A DNA stretch of 58,617 nt from Thermoflexales bacterium (GTDB taxonomy: Bacteria; Chloroflexota; Anaerolineae; J036; Brachytrichaceae). The stretch spans positions 1 through 58,617 of the forward strand of contig JAIBCK010000007.1 of NCBI GenBank assembly GCA_019694215.1, written 5' to 3'. How positions within the stretch are numbered: the stretch's first letter is position 1; each line of letters starts with the position of its first letter. Positions 18,844 to 27,345 of this stretch are shown here, piece by piece. The notes under the pieces were generated by a model. The model was given only the letters and a program-made list of their open reading frames with translations, was not told the DNA's origin and searched no databases. A program made the translations under genes and the position numbers.

Positions 18844-20712
18844 ATGGATGAAGCCGGCCTGCTCCACCTTCTCAAGACCCGTTTCGGGCTGACCGGTTTT
18901 CGCGGTGGTCAGCGCGAGGGTGTCGATCACGCCCTGGCCGGCCGACACGCCCTGGTCGTCATGCCGACGGGCTCCGGCAAGAGCCTGATCTTCCAGCTAT
19001 CGGCGGTTGCCCTGCCCGGCACGACGCTCGTGATCTCGCCGCTGATCGCGTTGATGAAGGATCAGGTCGACGCGCTGGGTCGACGCGGCATCGCCGCCAC
19101 CTTCGTCAACAGCACCTTGTCGAGCGACGAGCAGTCCCGGCGGATCGAAGGCATGGCGAATGGGCGCTTCAAGCTCGTCTACATCGCGCCGGAGCGACTG
19201 CGCAGCACCGCCTTTGTCGAGGCCTTGAAGCGCACGCAGATCTCCCTGCTGGCCATCGACGAAGCGCACTGCATTTCGCAGTGGGGGCATGACTTCCGCC
19301 CGGACTATCTGGCGCTGGGTCAGGCCCGTGAGATGCTCGGTGCGCCGACGACACTTGCCCTGACAGCGACGGCGACACCGGAAGTTCAGGACGACATCCT
19401 GGCGCAGTTGCGGCTGCCGGCCGCCGAGCGCGTGATCACTGGCTTCCAACGTCCAAACCTGGTCTTCCACACGCGCTACACACCTGACCTGAGAAGCAAA
19501 TTAAACGTTGTGCGGAAGGTGCTCAGCGTGGTCAAGGGCGCGGGGATCGTCTATGTCGGCACGCGCCGCGATGCCGATGAGCTGACCACGACGCTGGAGA
19601 GCGAGTATCAGGTGCCGAGCTTCGTCTATCACGGCGGGATGGAGAAGAGCCAGCGCAGCATGATGCAGGATGCCTATCTCAGTGCCGCAAATGCCGTGAT
19701 GATCGCGACGAATGCCTTCGGCATGGGCGTAGACCGCCCCGACGTGCGCTTCGTGCTGCACTTCAGCATCCCCGGATCGCTTGAATCGTATTACCAGGAG
19801 GCCGGTCGCGCCGGCCGCGACGGAAAGCTCGCCCAGTGCATGCTGCTGTATGCGCCGCAGGATCGCAACCTGCAAGAGTGGTTCATCGAGAATGATGCGC
19901 CGTCGCAGAATGAACTTGTCCATCTGTGCAAGCTCATCGCCAGCCGAGCCAGAGAAGGTGTGGCAACCGTCTCGGTCGACGAGTTGCTTGCCGCGACACG
20001 CATGTTCGAAGTCAAAGTGCGTGTTGGCCTTGCCCAGTTGGAGGCGGCCGGCGCGCTGACGCGCCTCGAACGCTCGGGGACGGGCACCTCCTTCCGCGTG
20101 GGTGAGCTCACCGAGGTGATGCTGCGCGACATCCAGGTGGACGTAGCACAACGTCGACAGCACAAGCGCGAGCAGCTCGCCAAAATGATCCACTACGCCG
20201 AGACCACCACACGCTGCCGTCAGCAGATGCTGATCGAGCACTTTGGCGACAACAGCACGATCACGTCGACACCGTGCTGCGACTTTCACATCCGGGTGGC
20301 CCGTAACGAGCCGCACCCGGATTTCGCGGGGGAGGCCGCTGGCCGCGCGGCGCAGGCGGCCGATGTTCCCCGTGGCGACACCATCCGCGAGACCGCCCGC
20401 CTGCTGGGCGAGGGCTTGACTGTGCGCGAGGTGGCAGCCAAACGCGGCCTGACGCCATCGACCATCTACCATCACGCGGCGCAGTTGATTTCCGAGAAGA
20501 GCCTGGCCGTGCGCGCGATCGTGACGGAAAGTCGCGAAGCCGAAATCCGCGCGGCGGTGGCGCGGGTGGGCGCGTCGGATCGTCTGCAACCGATCAAGAG
20601 CGCACTGCCCGATAGCGTCGACTACGGCGAGATCCGGTGCGTCGTCGCTGCCATAGGCGCAGAAAACACCCCTTCACCACCTCCAACGCTTCCGCCCGAG
20701 AACGCCCCATGA
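18844..20712 (+). CDS. recQ: RecQ-family ATP-dependent DNA helicase
   Basis: This 3'-5' DNA helicase of about 622 residues acts in recombination and fork repair. Motif I PTGSGKS is at about 41-47, DEAH at 139-142 with the RecQ aromatic loop CISQWGHDFRPDY, and the second RecA domain has TNAFGMGVDRPDVRFV and ESYYQEAGRAGRDG. The zinc-binding region is present as TRCRQQMLIEHFGD followed by PCCDF. The C terminus carries a helix-turn-helix domain (REVAAKRGLTPSTIYHHAAQLI, HTH_40 type) rather than an HRDC domain. The start was set at 18844 (MDEAGLLHL). Its stop overlaps the next start (ATGA). Confidence 0.94.
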   Translation: MDEAGLLHLLKTRFGLTGFRGGQREGVDHALAGRHALVVMPTGSGKSLIFQLSAVALPGTTLVISPLIALMKDQVDALGRRGIAATFVNSTLSSDEQSRRIEGMANGRFKLVYIAPERLRSTAFVEALKRTQISLLAIDEAHCISQWGHDFRPDYLALGQAREMLGAPTTLALTATATPEVQDDILAQLRLPAAERVITGFQRPNLVFHTRYTPDLRSKLNVVRKVLSVVKGAGIVYVGTRRDADELTTTLESEYQVPSFVYHGGMEKSQRSMMQDAYLSAANAVMIATNAFGMGVDRPDVRFVLHFSIPGSLESYYQEAGRAGRDGKLAQCMLLYAPQDRNLQEWFIENDAPSQNELVHLCKLIASRAREGVATVSVDELLAATRMFEVKVRVGLAQLEAAGALTRLERSGTGTSFRVGELTEVMLRDIQVDVAQRRQHKREQLAKMIHYAETTTRCRQQMLIEHFGDNSTITSTPCCDFHIRVARNEPHPDFAGEAAGRAAQAADVPRGDTIRETARLLGEGLTVREVAAKRGLTPSTIYHHAAQLISEKSLAVRAIVTESREAEIRAAVARVGASDRLQPIKSALPDSVDYGEIRCVVAAIGAENTPSPPPTLPPENAP

Positions 20713-21587
20713 AAAACAAAATCGTTGTCATCACCGGAGCCACCAACGGCATCGGCCTGGAAACCGCGCGTGCGCTGGCGGCCCGCGAAGCCATCGTGCA
20801 CCTCGTTGGTCGCAGCAGCACCAAACTCGACCAGTCGGTCCATGCCCTGCGAAGGGAGACGGGAAGCGAGACCGTGTTTGCGTGGCGTGCCGATCTCAGC
20901 AGCCTGGCCGAGACGCGCCAGCTCGCCGCCGACCTGATCACCTCCCTCCCTCGAATCGATGTGCTGATCAACAACGCCGGCGCGTTGTTTGAACGGCGGG
21001 AAGTGACACCCGAAGGCTTCGAGCGCACCTGGGCGCTCAACCACCTCAGTCCCTTCCTGCTCACGAACTTGTTGCTGAGCCGGCTGCGGGCCTCTGGCGC
21101 TGCGCGCGTCATCACCACTTCGTCCATGATTCACTCCGCTGCACGGATCGAATTCGACGATGTGTCGATGCGGAAAAGCTACAGCGGATGGCGCGCCTAT
21201 GGCCAGTCGAAGCTGGCGAACATCCTCTTTTCATCGGCGCTTGCGCGGCGGGTCGAGGCGGATGGCATCACCAGCAACAGCCTGCACCCCGGGATGGTCG
21301 CATCCGGGTTTGCGCAGAACAACGGGCTCGCGTATCGCGTGGCGATGGGCCCGCTCTACCGGCTGGTCGCCCTCACCCCGGCGCAGGGCGCGCGCACACC
21401 CATCTTCCTCGCGACTTCGCCCGATGTCGCCACCGTGACCGGGAAATACTTTGCGTTTGCGAAAGCCCGCGCGCCTTCGGAGGCGGCCCGTTCGGTGCCC
21501 GATCAGGAGCGCCTATGGGCGCTGAGCGTCGAGCAGACTGGCCTCGACGTTACGCCACCCGAGCCGAACGGACAGCCATCGCACTGA
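20709..21587 (+). CDS. Short-chain dehydrogenase/reductase, retinol-dehydrogenase-like
   Basis: This NAD(P)-dependent oxidoreductase of 292 residues has the glycine-rich cofactor motif TGATNGIG (about 9-16), NNAG, the catalytic Ser in ITTSSMIH, and YGQSK holding the catalytic Tyr and Lys. The closest subgroup by overall pattern (WALNHLSPFLLTNLLL, SLHPGMVASG) is the retinol dehydrogenase 11-14 type, which in bacteria has mixed substrates. The ATG overlaps the recQ stop (ATGA at 20709-20712), so it is translated with recQ; no functional link to the helicase is known. Confidence 0.9.
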   Translation: MKNKIVVITGATNGIGLETARALAAREAIVHLVGRSSTKLDQSVHALRRETGSETVFAWRADLSSLAETRQLAADLITSLPRIDVLINNAGALFERREVTPEGFERTWALNHLSPFLLTNLLLSRLRASGAARVITTSSMIHSAARIEFDDVSMRKSYSGWRAYGQSKLANILFSSALARRVEADGITSNSLHPGMVASGFAQNNGLAYRVAMGPLYRLVALTPAQGARTPIFLATSPDVATVTGKYFAFAKARAPSEAARSVPDQERLWALSVEQTGLDVTPPEPNGQPSH

Positions 21588-21600
21588 CGCTGCGGCTGGG

Positions 21601-21606
21601 TACAAT
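21601..21606 (+). promoter_or_regulatory. -10 box (TACAAT) of the amaP-like operon
   Basis: TACAAT lies 21 nt before the ATG at 21628. A GGGGGG stretch serves as ribosome binding site on the short leader. Confidence 0.5.
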
Positions 21607-21627
21607 GTCCGTTCGGGGGGCCAATCC

Positions 21628-22260
21628 ATGAACCTATTCAACAAGATCTTCACCATCATCACGCTCGTGCTGGCTCTGATCACAGGGCTGCTCGCCCTGA
21701 TCTTCCCGCAGCAGGCGCTCCAGGCAGTCAACGGGCTGGCTGCCGGCTTCCACACCAGCTATTTCCCGGCGACAGAGGGACTCGCCCGCACGGCCGCGCG
21801 GCTGCCGCTGGCCATCGCCCTCGCGGCCGTGATTGCCGGAATCCTCTTTTTCGAGTTGCGCGCGCCCCGATCGAGCACGATCGAGGTCGCCAAGGCAACC
21901 GGCGGCAAGGTCCGCGTGACCGTGTCCTCGGTCGAGAGCCGGATCCTGCAAAGCGTCAACGCCATGCCGGACATCGTTTCGTCCAAGGTGCGCGTCGCCA
22001 CGCGCGGCAGCGCCTTGTCGGCGAACATCGAGGCCGAAACGCCAGACACCGTCGACGTCATCGCCAAGGGCGAGGAGATCGCCGCGAACGTCAAGAGTGT
22101 GGTCGAGGAACAGCTCGGGTTGAAGCTTCAGGGCAAGCCCAACGTTGTCATTAAACCCAAGGCAATCAAGGTCAAGGCTGTGAGCGGCGGACGAGGACGT
22201 TTTGCCCGCCGCGTCGAGCGCGACTACGATCCCAAGCAAAACGGTACGAACACGCTCTAG
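21628..22260 (+). CDS. AmaP-like membrane protein with Asp23-type domain
   Basis: This 210-residue protein has two membrane segments (about residues 7-27 and 56-80). The C-terminal domain has the pattern of alkaline-shock Asp23/AmaP proteins: GGKVRVTVSSVESRILQ, then ALSANIEAETPDTV and VKSVVEEQLGL. In Firmicutes AmaP anchors Asp23 at the membrane and is tied to envelope stress; here that role is inference. A basic tail ends the protein. It stands where scpA often stands, directly before scpB (3 nt gap), which makes a shared transcript likely. Confidence 0.7.
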   Translation: MNLFNKIFTIITLVLALITGLLALIFPQQALQAVNGLAAGFHTSYFPATEGLARTAARLPLAIALAAVIAGILFFELRAPRSSTIEVAKATGGKVRVTVSSVESRILQSVNAMPDIVSSKVRVATRGSALSANIEAETPDTVDVIAKGEEIAANVKSVVEEQLGLKLQGKPNVVIKPKAIKVKAVSGGRGRFARRVERDYDPKQNGTNTL

Positions 22261-22263
22261 CAC

Positions 22264-22953
22264 GTGACATCACCTACGCCTTTGACGCTCACGGCGCTGG
22301 TCGAGAGCATCCTTTACGCCGCGGGCGAGCCCGCCGCGGTTTCCGCCATCGCCGCCGCGCTGGACGCCAGCGCGCAGGACATCGAGCTGGCGCTCGACGA
22401 CCTTGCGACCGGGTATGCCGAACGCGGGGTGCGCGTCCAGCGGCTCGGCAATCGCGTCCAACTGGTCACCGCGCCTGAGAGCGCGGAGCGCGTGCAACGC
22501 TTTCTTGGGCTGGAGAGCCAGAACCGGCTTTCGACCGCAGCGCTGGAGACGCTGGCCATCATTGCGTATCGCCAACCCGTGACAAAGCCGCAGATCGAGA
22601 TGCTGCGTGGGGTGAACTGCGATGGCGTGATGGCGACACTCGAAGCGCGCAATCTGATCCAGGAACTTGGCAAAGCGGAGAGCGTTGGACACCCGATGCG
22701 TTACGGCGTGTCGTTTGAGTTTCTACAGTATTTCGGGCTAAAGGGCACACACGACCTGCCCACCGTCGAGAACCTCGAAACGTTGCCCAGTCTCGAGGGC
22801 GCACCCGCGCCCCCTGGCGCACCGCGGGACGCCGATGCACCAGAGCAGGCACTGCTCCCGCTCGGCGCGGAGGCCGAGACGCCATCAGCGCTGCCGACGG
22901 ATGCCGGCCCCGAAGCAAGCGGATCGGATCCCGGCACCGTCGCCACCCCATGA
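22264..22953 (+). CDS. scpB: Segregation and condensation protein B
   Basis: ScpB is the winged-helix kleisin-associated subunit of the SMC condensin complex. The 229-residue protein starts with GTG and has the usual tandem winged helices: LTALVESILYAAGEP, VQLVTAPESAERV, and the signature ALETLAIIAYRQPVTKPQIEMLRGVNCDGV. The last 60 residues are a Pro/Ala/Glu-rich tail lacking in short homologues. Its stop overlaps the rluB start (ATGA). scpA, usually the adjacent upstream gene, is absent here. Confidence 0.95.
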   Translation: MTSPTPLTLTALVESILYAAGEPAAVSAIAAALDASAQDIELALDDLATGYAERGVRVQRLGNRVQLVTAPESAERVQRFLGLESQNRLSTAALETLAIIAYRQPVTKPQIEMLRGVNCDGVMATLEARNLIQELGKAESVGHPMRYGVSFEFLQYFGLKGTHDLPTVENLETLPSLEGAPAPPGAPRDADAPEQALLPLGAEAETPSALPTDAGPEASGSDPGTVATP

Positions 22954-23672
22954 AACCCCAACGCTATCTGGCCGTCGCGGGGCTCGGTTCGCGCCGGGCC
23001 TGTGAGGCGTTGATCAAGGCGGGGCGTGTTACGCGCAACGGTGAACAGCTAACCTTCAACCAGGACATTGGCGAAGGTGACGATGTCCGCGTGGATGGCG
23101 CGCCAGTTCGCGCACCAAGCGCGCCGGTGTATGTCGCGCTGCACAAGCCGGCCGGCCTGATCTCCGACCGCGGGGCGCGCGGTGCCCGCAGCGCGTTGGA
23201 CCTCGTCCCCGGCGAGGCGCGGCTGTTTCCGGTGGGTCGGTTGGACATCGATGCGACGGGGCTGCTGCTGCTGACCAACGACGGCGAGCTGGCCCTCACG
23301 CTGACGCACCCGCGCTACGAGCACGACAAGGAATACCGAGTCCTGGTCGACGGCGTGCCCGGCGCGCGCGCACTGGCGCACTGGCGCAAAGGCATCATTC
23401 TGGAAGGCGAGGAGCGGCCAACGGCGCCGGCGAAGGTCGAGGTCCTGCCAGAACAACGTGAAGCGGGTGCCACCTGGCTGTCCGTTACGCTGCACGAGGG
23501 GCGCAAGCGGCAGATCAAGCGCGTGGCGAAGGCGGTTGGGCATCCGGTCCGCCGTCTGATCCGCGTGCGGATCGGGCCGCTCAAGCTGGGAGATCTCGAA
23601 CCGGGCAAGTGGCGCGCGTTGGCGAAGGACGAAATCGACGCGCTGTTGAACGCGTCAAAGGGAAGGGCATGA
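22950..23672 (+). CDS. rluB: Pseudouridine synthase, RluB/RsuA family
   Basis: This enzyme makes pseudouridine in rRNA, probably in 23S helix 89 as for RluB. The 240-residue protein has an N-terminal S4 RNA-binding domain (about residues 1-60) and the catalytic domain with GRLDIDATGLLLLTNDG, which contains the catalytic Asp. The C-terminal RKRQIKRVAKAVGHPVRRLIRVRIG is also family-typical. It overlaps scpB and cmk by 4 nt at each end, in the common order scpB-rluB-cmk. Confidence 0.94.
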   Translation: MKPQRYLAVAGLGSRRACEALIKAGRVTRNGEQLTFNQDIGEGDDVRVDGAPVRAPSAPVYVALHKPAGLISDRGARGARSALDLVPGEARLFPVGRLDIDATGLLLLTNDGELALTLTHPRYEHDKEYRVLVDGVPGARALAHWRKGIILEGEERPTAPAKVEVLPEQREAGATWLSVTLHEGRKRQIKRVAKAVGHPVRRLIRVRIGPLKLGDLEPGKWRALAKDEIDALLNASKGRA

Positions 23673-24367
23673 GAATCGCAATCGACGGACCTGCCGGGTC
23701 GGGCAAGAGCACCATCGGCGCAGCGCTGGCGCGCGCGCTGGGCTATCTGTATTTCGACACCGGCGTAATGTACCGCGCCGTCACCATTGCCGCACTGCGG
23801 CGCGGCATCCCGCTGGACGAGGAATCCGTCGTGACCGAGATCAGCCGCAACGTCCTGATCGAGGTGCGCCCCCCCACCCCGGCAGAGAATGATGGGCGAC
23901 AGAATACGGTGCTGCTCGACGGTGAAGATGTGACGTGGGACATGCGCACGCCCGCCGTCGATGCCAGCGTGTCAATTCCATCTGCCTATCGCGGCGTCCG
24001 CGAGGCGATGGTCGATCAGCAGCGACGGATCGCCGCGGGGGGCAACCTGGTCATGGTCGGCCGCGACATTGGCACGGTCGTATTGCCCCGCGCCGAAGTC
24101 AAGATCTACCTCACGGCCACGGTCGAGGAGCGCGCCATGCGCCGACACAACGAGCTGTTGGCTCGGGGTCGCCAGAGCGACTACGAGCTCGTGTTGTCCT
24201 CGATGAAGGAGCGTGATCGCCTGGACAGCGAGCGCGCCGAGTCTCCACTCCGGCGCGCGCCGGACGCCATTCGCATCGATTCGACGGGGCTCTCGCCGGA
24301 GGAGGCGCTGGAGGCCTGTCTTTCTGTGGTCCGGGACCGACAGCGACCCGCCACTCGTCCCGCCTAG
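23669..24367 (+). CDS. cmk: Cytidylate kinase
   Basis: Cmk phosphorylates CMP and dCMP. The 232-residue protein has the P-loop GPAGSGKSTIG at the N terminus (7-17), the YFDTGVMYRAVT substrate region, VMVGRDIGTVVLP, and the lid RRHNELLARG. The start was set at ATG 23669, overlapping the rluB stop; a longer frame from 23609 lies inside rluB. Its stop codon shares the palindrome CTAG with the stop of the opposing carboxypeptidase gene. Confidence 0.96.
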   Translation: MRIAIDGPAGSGKSTIGAALARALGYLYFDTGVMYRAVTIAALRRGIPLDEESVVTEISRNVLIEVRPPTPAENDGRQNTVLLDGEDVTWDMRTPAVDASVSIPSAYRGVREAMVDQQRRIAAGGNLVMVGRDIGTVVLPRAEVKIYLTATVEERAMRRHNELLARGRQSDYELVLSSMKERDRLDSERAESPLRRAPDAIRIDSTGLSPEEALEACLSVVRDRQRPATRPA

Positions 24368-25878
24368 CTCAGGTCGAATAGCGGCGAATATTTCCCGCGC
24401 AAATACGCCAGATAGGGACCAACGGAGAGCGGCCCGCCGGTGATGCGTTGCAACAGCTCATTGGCCGTGTATTTGCTGGCGTGCTGGTAGAGGTTCTCCC
24501 GCAACCAGCCATGCAACCCCGCGAAGTGCCCGGAGGCAATCTGCGCGTCGAGATCGGGCATGGCCGCGCGTGCCGCCGCCATGAATTGCCCGCTGATGAT
24601 GTTTCCCAGCGTGTAGCCCTGGAAGGCGCCCCCGATCAGACCGGCGTACCAGTGCATGTCCTGAAGACAGCCGTCGCGATCATCCGGCGCGGTGATGCCC
24701 AGGTCGCTCGCGTAGCGCGCGTTCCAGGCCTGCGGAAGGTCCCTGACCGCCAGCTTGCCCTCCAGCAGGTCAAGCTCCAAGTCGAAGCGGATCATGACGT
24801 GCAGGTTGTAGGTCACTTCGTCGGCATCGGTGCGGATGAGCGAACGCTCCACTTTGTTGATCGCGCGGTGGAAGACGTCGAGCGGGACATCGCCCAGCTG
24901 CGCGGGGAACACCGCCTGAAGGCGCGGGTAGAAGTGTATCCACATCGCCCGGCTTCGCCCAACGATATTTTCCCAGGTGCGGCTCTGGCTCTCATGCACG
25001 CCGGCGGAGGTGCCACCCTGCAGTGATGTGCCTTCGTAGGCGGGGTTGCCGCCCTGCTCGTACATGGCGTGGCCGGCCTCGTGCAGCGTGCTGAACAGCG
25101 CCTCGGTCAGGTCATTGGGTTTGACGCGGGTGGTGATGCGGACGTCATCCACCGAGAAGGTCGTGCAGAAGGGGTGTGGCGCGAAGTCCTGGCGTCCCCG
25201 GGAGAAGTCAAATCCGTATGCCTCGATAATGGTCTTGCCAAACGCAAGCTGCTTATCCGTGTCAAAGGGTTGCTTGATGCAGCTGTCGTCGGCAGGCGGG
25301 CGGGACAGAATTGCCGCCGCGAGCGGGGCAAGGCCGGCACGAAGCTCCGCGAAGACGGCGCGGATGCCACGCGCCTTCATGCCCTGGTCGGCGTAGTCGA
25401 TCAGGGGATCGGCGATGTGCTCGTAGGGTGCGAAGTATTCGGCTGCCCGGCGCGAAAAGTCGAGCGTCCGCTCCAGCCCGGGCACCAGGGAGGCAAAGTC
25501 GTTGGCCGGTCGCGCGGCCATCCAGCGCATATACATCGCCGAGGCGTGCTCCTGGAACTCGCCGACGAATTCGACAGGGAGCTTGATCGCCTTGAGGTAG
25601 TTGCGGCGCGCCACGCGGATCAGCGCGGCATCATCGTGATCGGCAGGAAGACTGGCTTCGTAGGGGGCGAGGTCATCGAGCAGCCTGCCCAGGCCCTTGT
25701 CGGTGGCCTTCTCCTGCGCGATGCGGGCCAGGGTCGCGCTTTGGCGGCCGCGCGCGGCGCCACCCCCGCTCGGCAAATACGTGCTCTGATCCCACCCCAG
25801 TATGGCCCCCACCCGGTTGAGATCATCGATCTCCGCCAGGCGGAGCTTCAAGTCAGCGAGCATGGCTGTGTGTGTCAT
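24364..25878 (-). CDS. M32-family metallocarboxypeptidase (Taq type)
   Basis: This zinc carboxypeptidase of 504 residues belongs to the thermostable carboxypeptidase 1 family. The zinc motif HEAGH lies in STLHEAGHAMYEQG; downstream HESQSRTWEN and VTYNLHVMIRFDLE are typical of M32. It is cytosolic, with no signal peptide, and probably trims peptides with broad specificity. The start was set at 25878 (MTHTAMLADL): TACAAT ends 6 nt upstream, which means the 100-codon upstream open frame is untranscribed. It ends on the shared CTAG with cmk. Confidence 0.94.
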   Translation of the reverse strand: MTHTAMLADLKLRLAEIDDLNRVGAILGWDQSTYLPSGGGAARGRQSATLARIAQEKATDKGLGRLLDDLAPYEASLPADHDDAALIRVARRNYLKAIKLPVEFVGEFQEHASAMYMRWMAARPANDFASLVPGLERTLDFSRRAAEYFAPYEHIADPLIDYADQGMKARGIRAVFAELRAGLAPLAAAILSRPPADDSCIKQPFDTDKQLAFGKTIIEAYGFDFSRGRQDFAPHPFCTTFSVDDVRITTRVKPNDLTEALFSTLHEAGHAMYEQGGNPAYEGTSLQGGTSAGVHESQSRTWENIVGRSRAMWIHFYPRLQAVFPAQLGDVPLDVFHRAINKVERSLIRTDADEVTYNLHVMIRFDLELDLLEGKLAVRDLPQAWNARYASDLGITAPDDRDGCLQDMHWYAGLIGGAFQGYTLGNIISGQFMAAARAAMPDLDAQIASGHFAGLHGWLRENLYQHASKYTANELLQRITGGPLSVGPYLAYLRGKYSPLFDLS

Positions 25879-25884
25879 GGCTGG

Positions 25885-25890
25885 ATTGTA
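25885..25890 (-). promoter_or_regulatory. -10 box (TACAAT), 6 nt before the M32 start
   Basis: TACAAT followed by CCAGCC and ATG on the minus strand is the standard leaderless arrangement of this window. Confidence 0.5.
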
Positions 25891-25924
25891 GACCTGGCTT
25901 GCGCTCGAGATGCGCGCAGCTGCG

Positions 25925-25930
25925 GATAAT
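25925..25930 (+). promoter_or_regulatory. -10 box (GATAAT) of the RlmI-like gene
   Basis: GATAAT ends 10 nt before ATG 25941 and overlaps an earlier in-frame ATG at 25929, which argues for the later start. Confidence 0.4.
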
Positions 25931-25940
25931 GAAGGCCGCC

Positions 25941-26939
25941 ATGACCGAAACACAGGCGTTGATCGACCAAATCCTGAAGGCCGCCATGCGCCGATCAAGC
26001 GTGATCGATGCGAGGCACGAGGGCGCCTTTCGGCTGTTCGCCGGGTTCTACGAAGGTGAGCCGCGCCTGCTTCTGGATGTCTACGCCACGACGATGGTCG
26101 TCCATGACTACAGCGCGCGGGAAGCGCCGCTGCCCATCGATGCCATCGTCGACGCCGTGCTGAGCACATTCCCCTGGTTGACGGCCGCATTGCTCAAGCG
26201 ACGGGACGCGCCAGGCGCATCAGCGCGAAACGGCGTGTTGATCCGAGGGAGTCGAAGCGCAACCCGGATTCGAGAGGACGGCGTACGTTATGCAGTGAAC
26301 CTGTGCCTCAACCAGGATTGCAGCTTCTATCTTGACACACGGGTGCTGCGGGGCTGGGCTCGGGCGTCGCTGAACGGCAAGCGGGTGCTCAACACGTTTG
26401 CATACACGGGCAGCCTCGGTGTCGCCGCTGCTGCCGGTGGCGCACGCGTCCTGCATATCGACCTGAACCCGCTTTTCTTGAATGTGGCAAAAGACAGTTA
26501 TGCGTTGAATGGACTGCCGGTGCAGCGCGCGGATTTCTGGCCCGGGGATTTCTTCCCGGCCCTGACGCGGCTAAACCGGCAAGGCGAACGTTTTGACAGC
26601 GTCCTGCTCGATCCACCCTTTTTCGCGCGCACGGGCGCGGGGACCGTGGACACCGAAAACGCCCTCCCGCGCCTGATCAACAAATGCCGCCCGCTGGTGG
26701 CGGACGGCGGCACGCTGGTCGTGGTCAACAACGCCGTCTTTGTGTCAGGCCAGACGTTCCTGACGGAGCTGGGTGGGCTGTGCGCGGACGGCTATCTCAC
26801 TATCGAGCGCACCCTGGACGTTCCGGCGGACGTCGCCGGCTACCCAGAAACACGGATTGGCCAGCCGCCGGCGGACCCGAGCCCGTTCAACCACTCGACC
26901 AAGATCGTGGTAATGCGGGTGCGCCGCAAGTCGGCCTAG
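25941..26939 (+). CDS. SAM-dependent RNA methyltransferase, RlmI/RlmK-like
   Basis: This protein of about 332 residues resembles the 23S rRNA m5C/m7G methyltransferases RlmI and RlmK(L). A central stretch FAYTGSLGVAAAAGGARVLHIDLN is the SAM-binding motif I. DPPFF is the target-base motif IV, and NKCRPLVADGGTLVVVNNA follows. An EGVRYAVNL-like segment (DGVRYAVNLCLNQD) precedes the Rossmann core as in RlmI. An N-terminal PUA domain is not evident, and the Cys pair of typical m5C enzymes was not identified, so the exact target is open. It ends on a shared CTAG with the next gene. Confidence 0.8.
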   Translation: MTETQALIDQILKAAMRRSSVIDARHEGAFRLFAGFYEGEPRLLLDVYATTMVVHDYSAREAPLPIDAIVDAVLSTFPWLTAALLKRRDAPGASARNGVLIRGSRSATRIREDGVRYAVNLCLNQDCSFYLDTRVLRGWARASLNGKRVLNTFAYTGSLGVAAAAGGARVLHIDLNPLFLNVAKDSYALNGLPVQRADFWPGDFFPALTRLNRQGERFDSVLLDPPFFARTGAGTVDTENALPRLINKCRPLVADGGTLVVVNNAVFVSGQTFLTELGGLCADGYLTIERTLDVPADVAGYPETRIGQPPADPSPFNHSTKIVVMRVRRKSA

Positions 26940-27325
26940 CGGTAGCCGCAGACCCGCCACTCACCGCCATCGAGCGTCAGGGCGTAGCGCTTGTCCGCCA
27001 GGTTGACTTCGCGGGACTCGCCGTTGTAGCTCGTGATGATCTTCCCCGCACAGGTGACCGTTGAGGCGTTTCCCTGGGTGTCGCCCGCGCTGCACACCAA
27101 CCCCTCGATACGGGCGTTGAGAGACTTGAACGTCGAGGCCTCGATGCGCGCCTGACCCTCCCAGCTGGAGCAGGAGAGCGAAACCATCTGGTTGGCGTTG
27201 CCCTCGGCGCGGGCCTTGAGATAGGCCTCTACCTGCTTTTCGGGGCCACCCGCGCCACACCCTGTCAGCAGGGCGAACATGAGCGCGGCAACGGGAAGGA
27301 GGAGGATGGGGAATCGCTTCGACAT
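26936..27325 (-). CDS. Small lipoprotein of unknown function
   Basis: This 129-residue protein has a lipoprotein signal peptide ending in LLTGC (Cys at about 23), so it should be anchored outside the membrane. The mature part has the pattern of a small cystatin/NTF2-like fold: KQVEAYLKARAEGNANQM, then alternating strands to a final GGEWRVCGYR. It contains four further Cys residues that could form disulfides. It shares a 20-bp divergent promoter region with the LysM-SGNH gene, with start codons exactly 20 bp apart. No name can be given. Confidence 0.8.
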   Translation of the reverse strand: MSKRFPILLLPVAALMFALLTGCGAGGPEKQVEAYLKARAEGNANQMVSLSCSSWEGQARIEASTFKSLNARIEGLVCSAGDTQGNASTVTCAGKIITSYNGESREVNLADKRYALTLDGGEWRVCGYR

Positions 27326-27331
27326 GGCAAC

Positions 27332-27339
27332 CCTATAAT
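27332..27339. promoter_or_regulatory. Bidirectional leaderless promoter core CCTATAAT
   Basis: Plus strand: TATAAT (27334-27339), then 6 nt, then ATG 27346. Minus strand: TATAGG (27332-27337), then 6 nt, then ATG 27325. The same two-fold layout occurs at 33921-33928. Confidence 0.55.
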
Positions 27340-27345
27340 TCTGCC

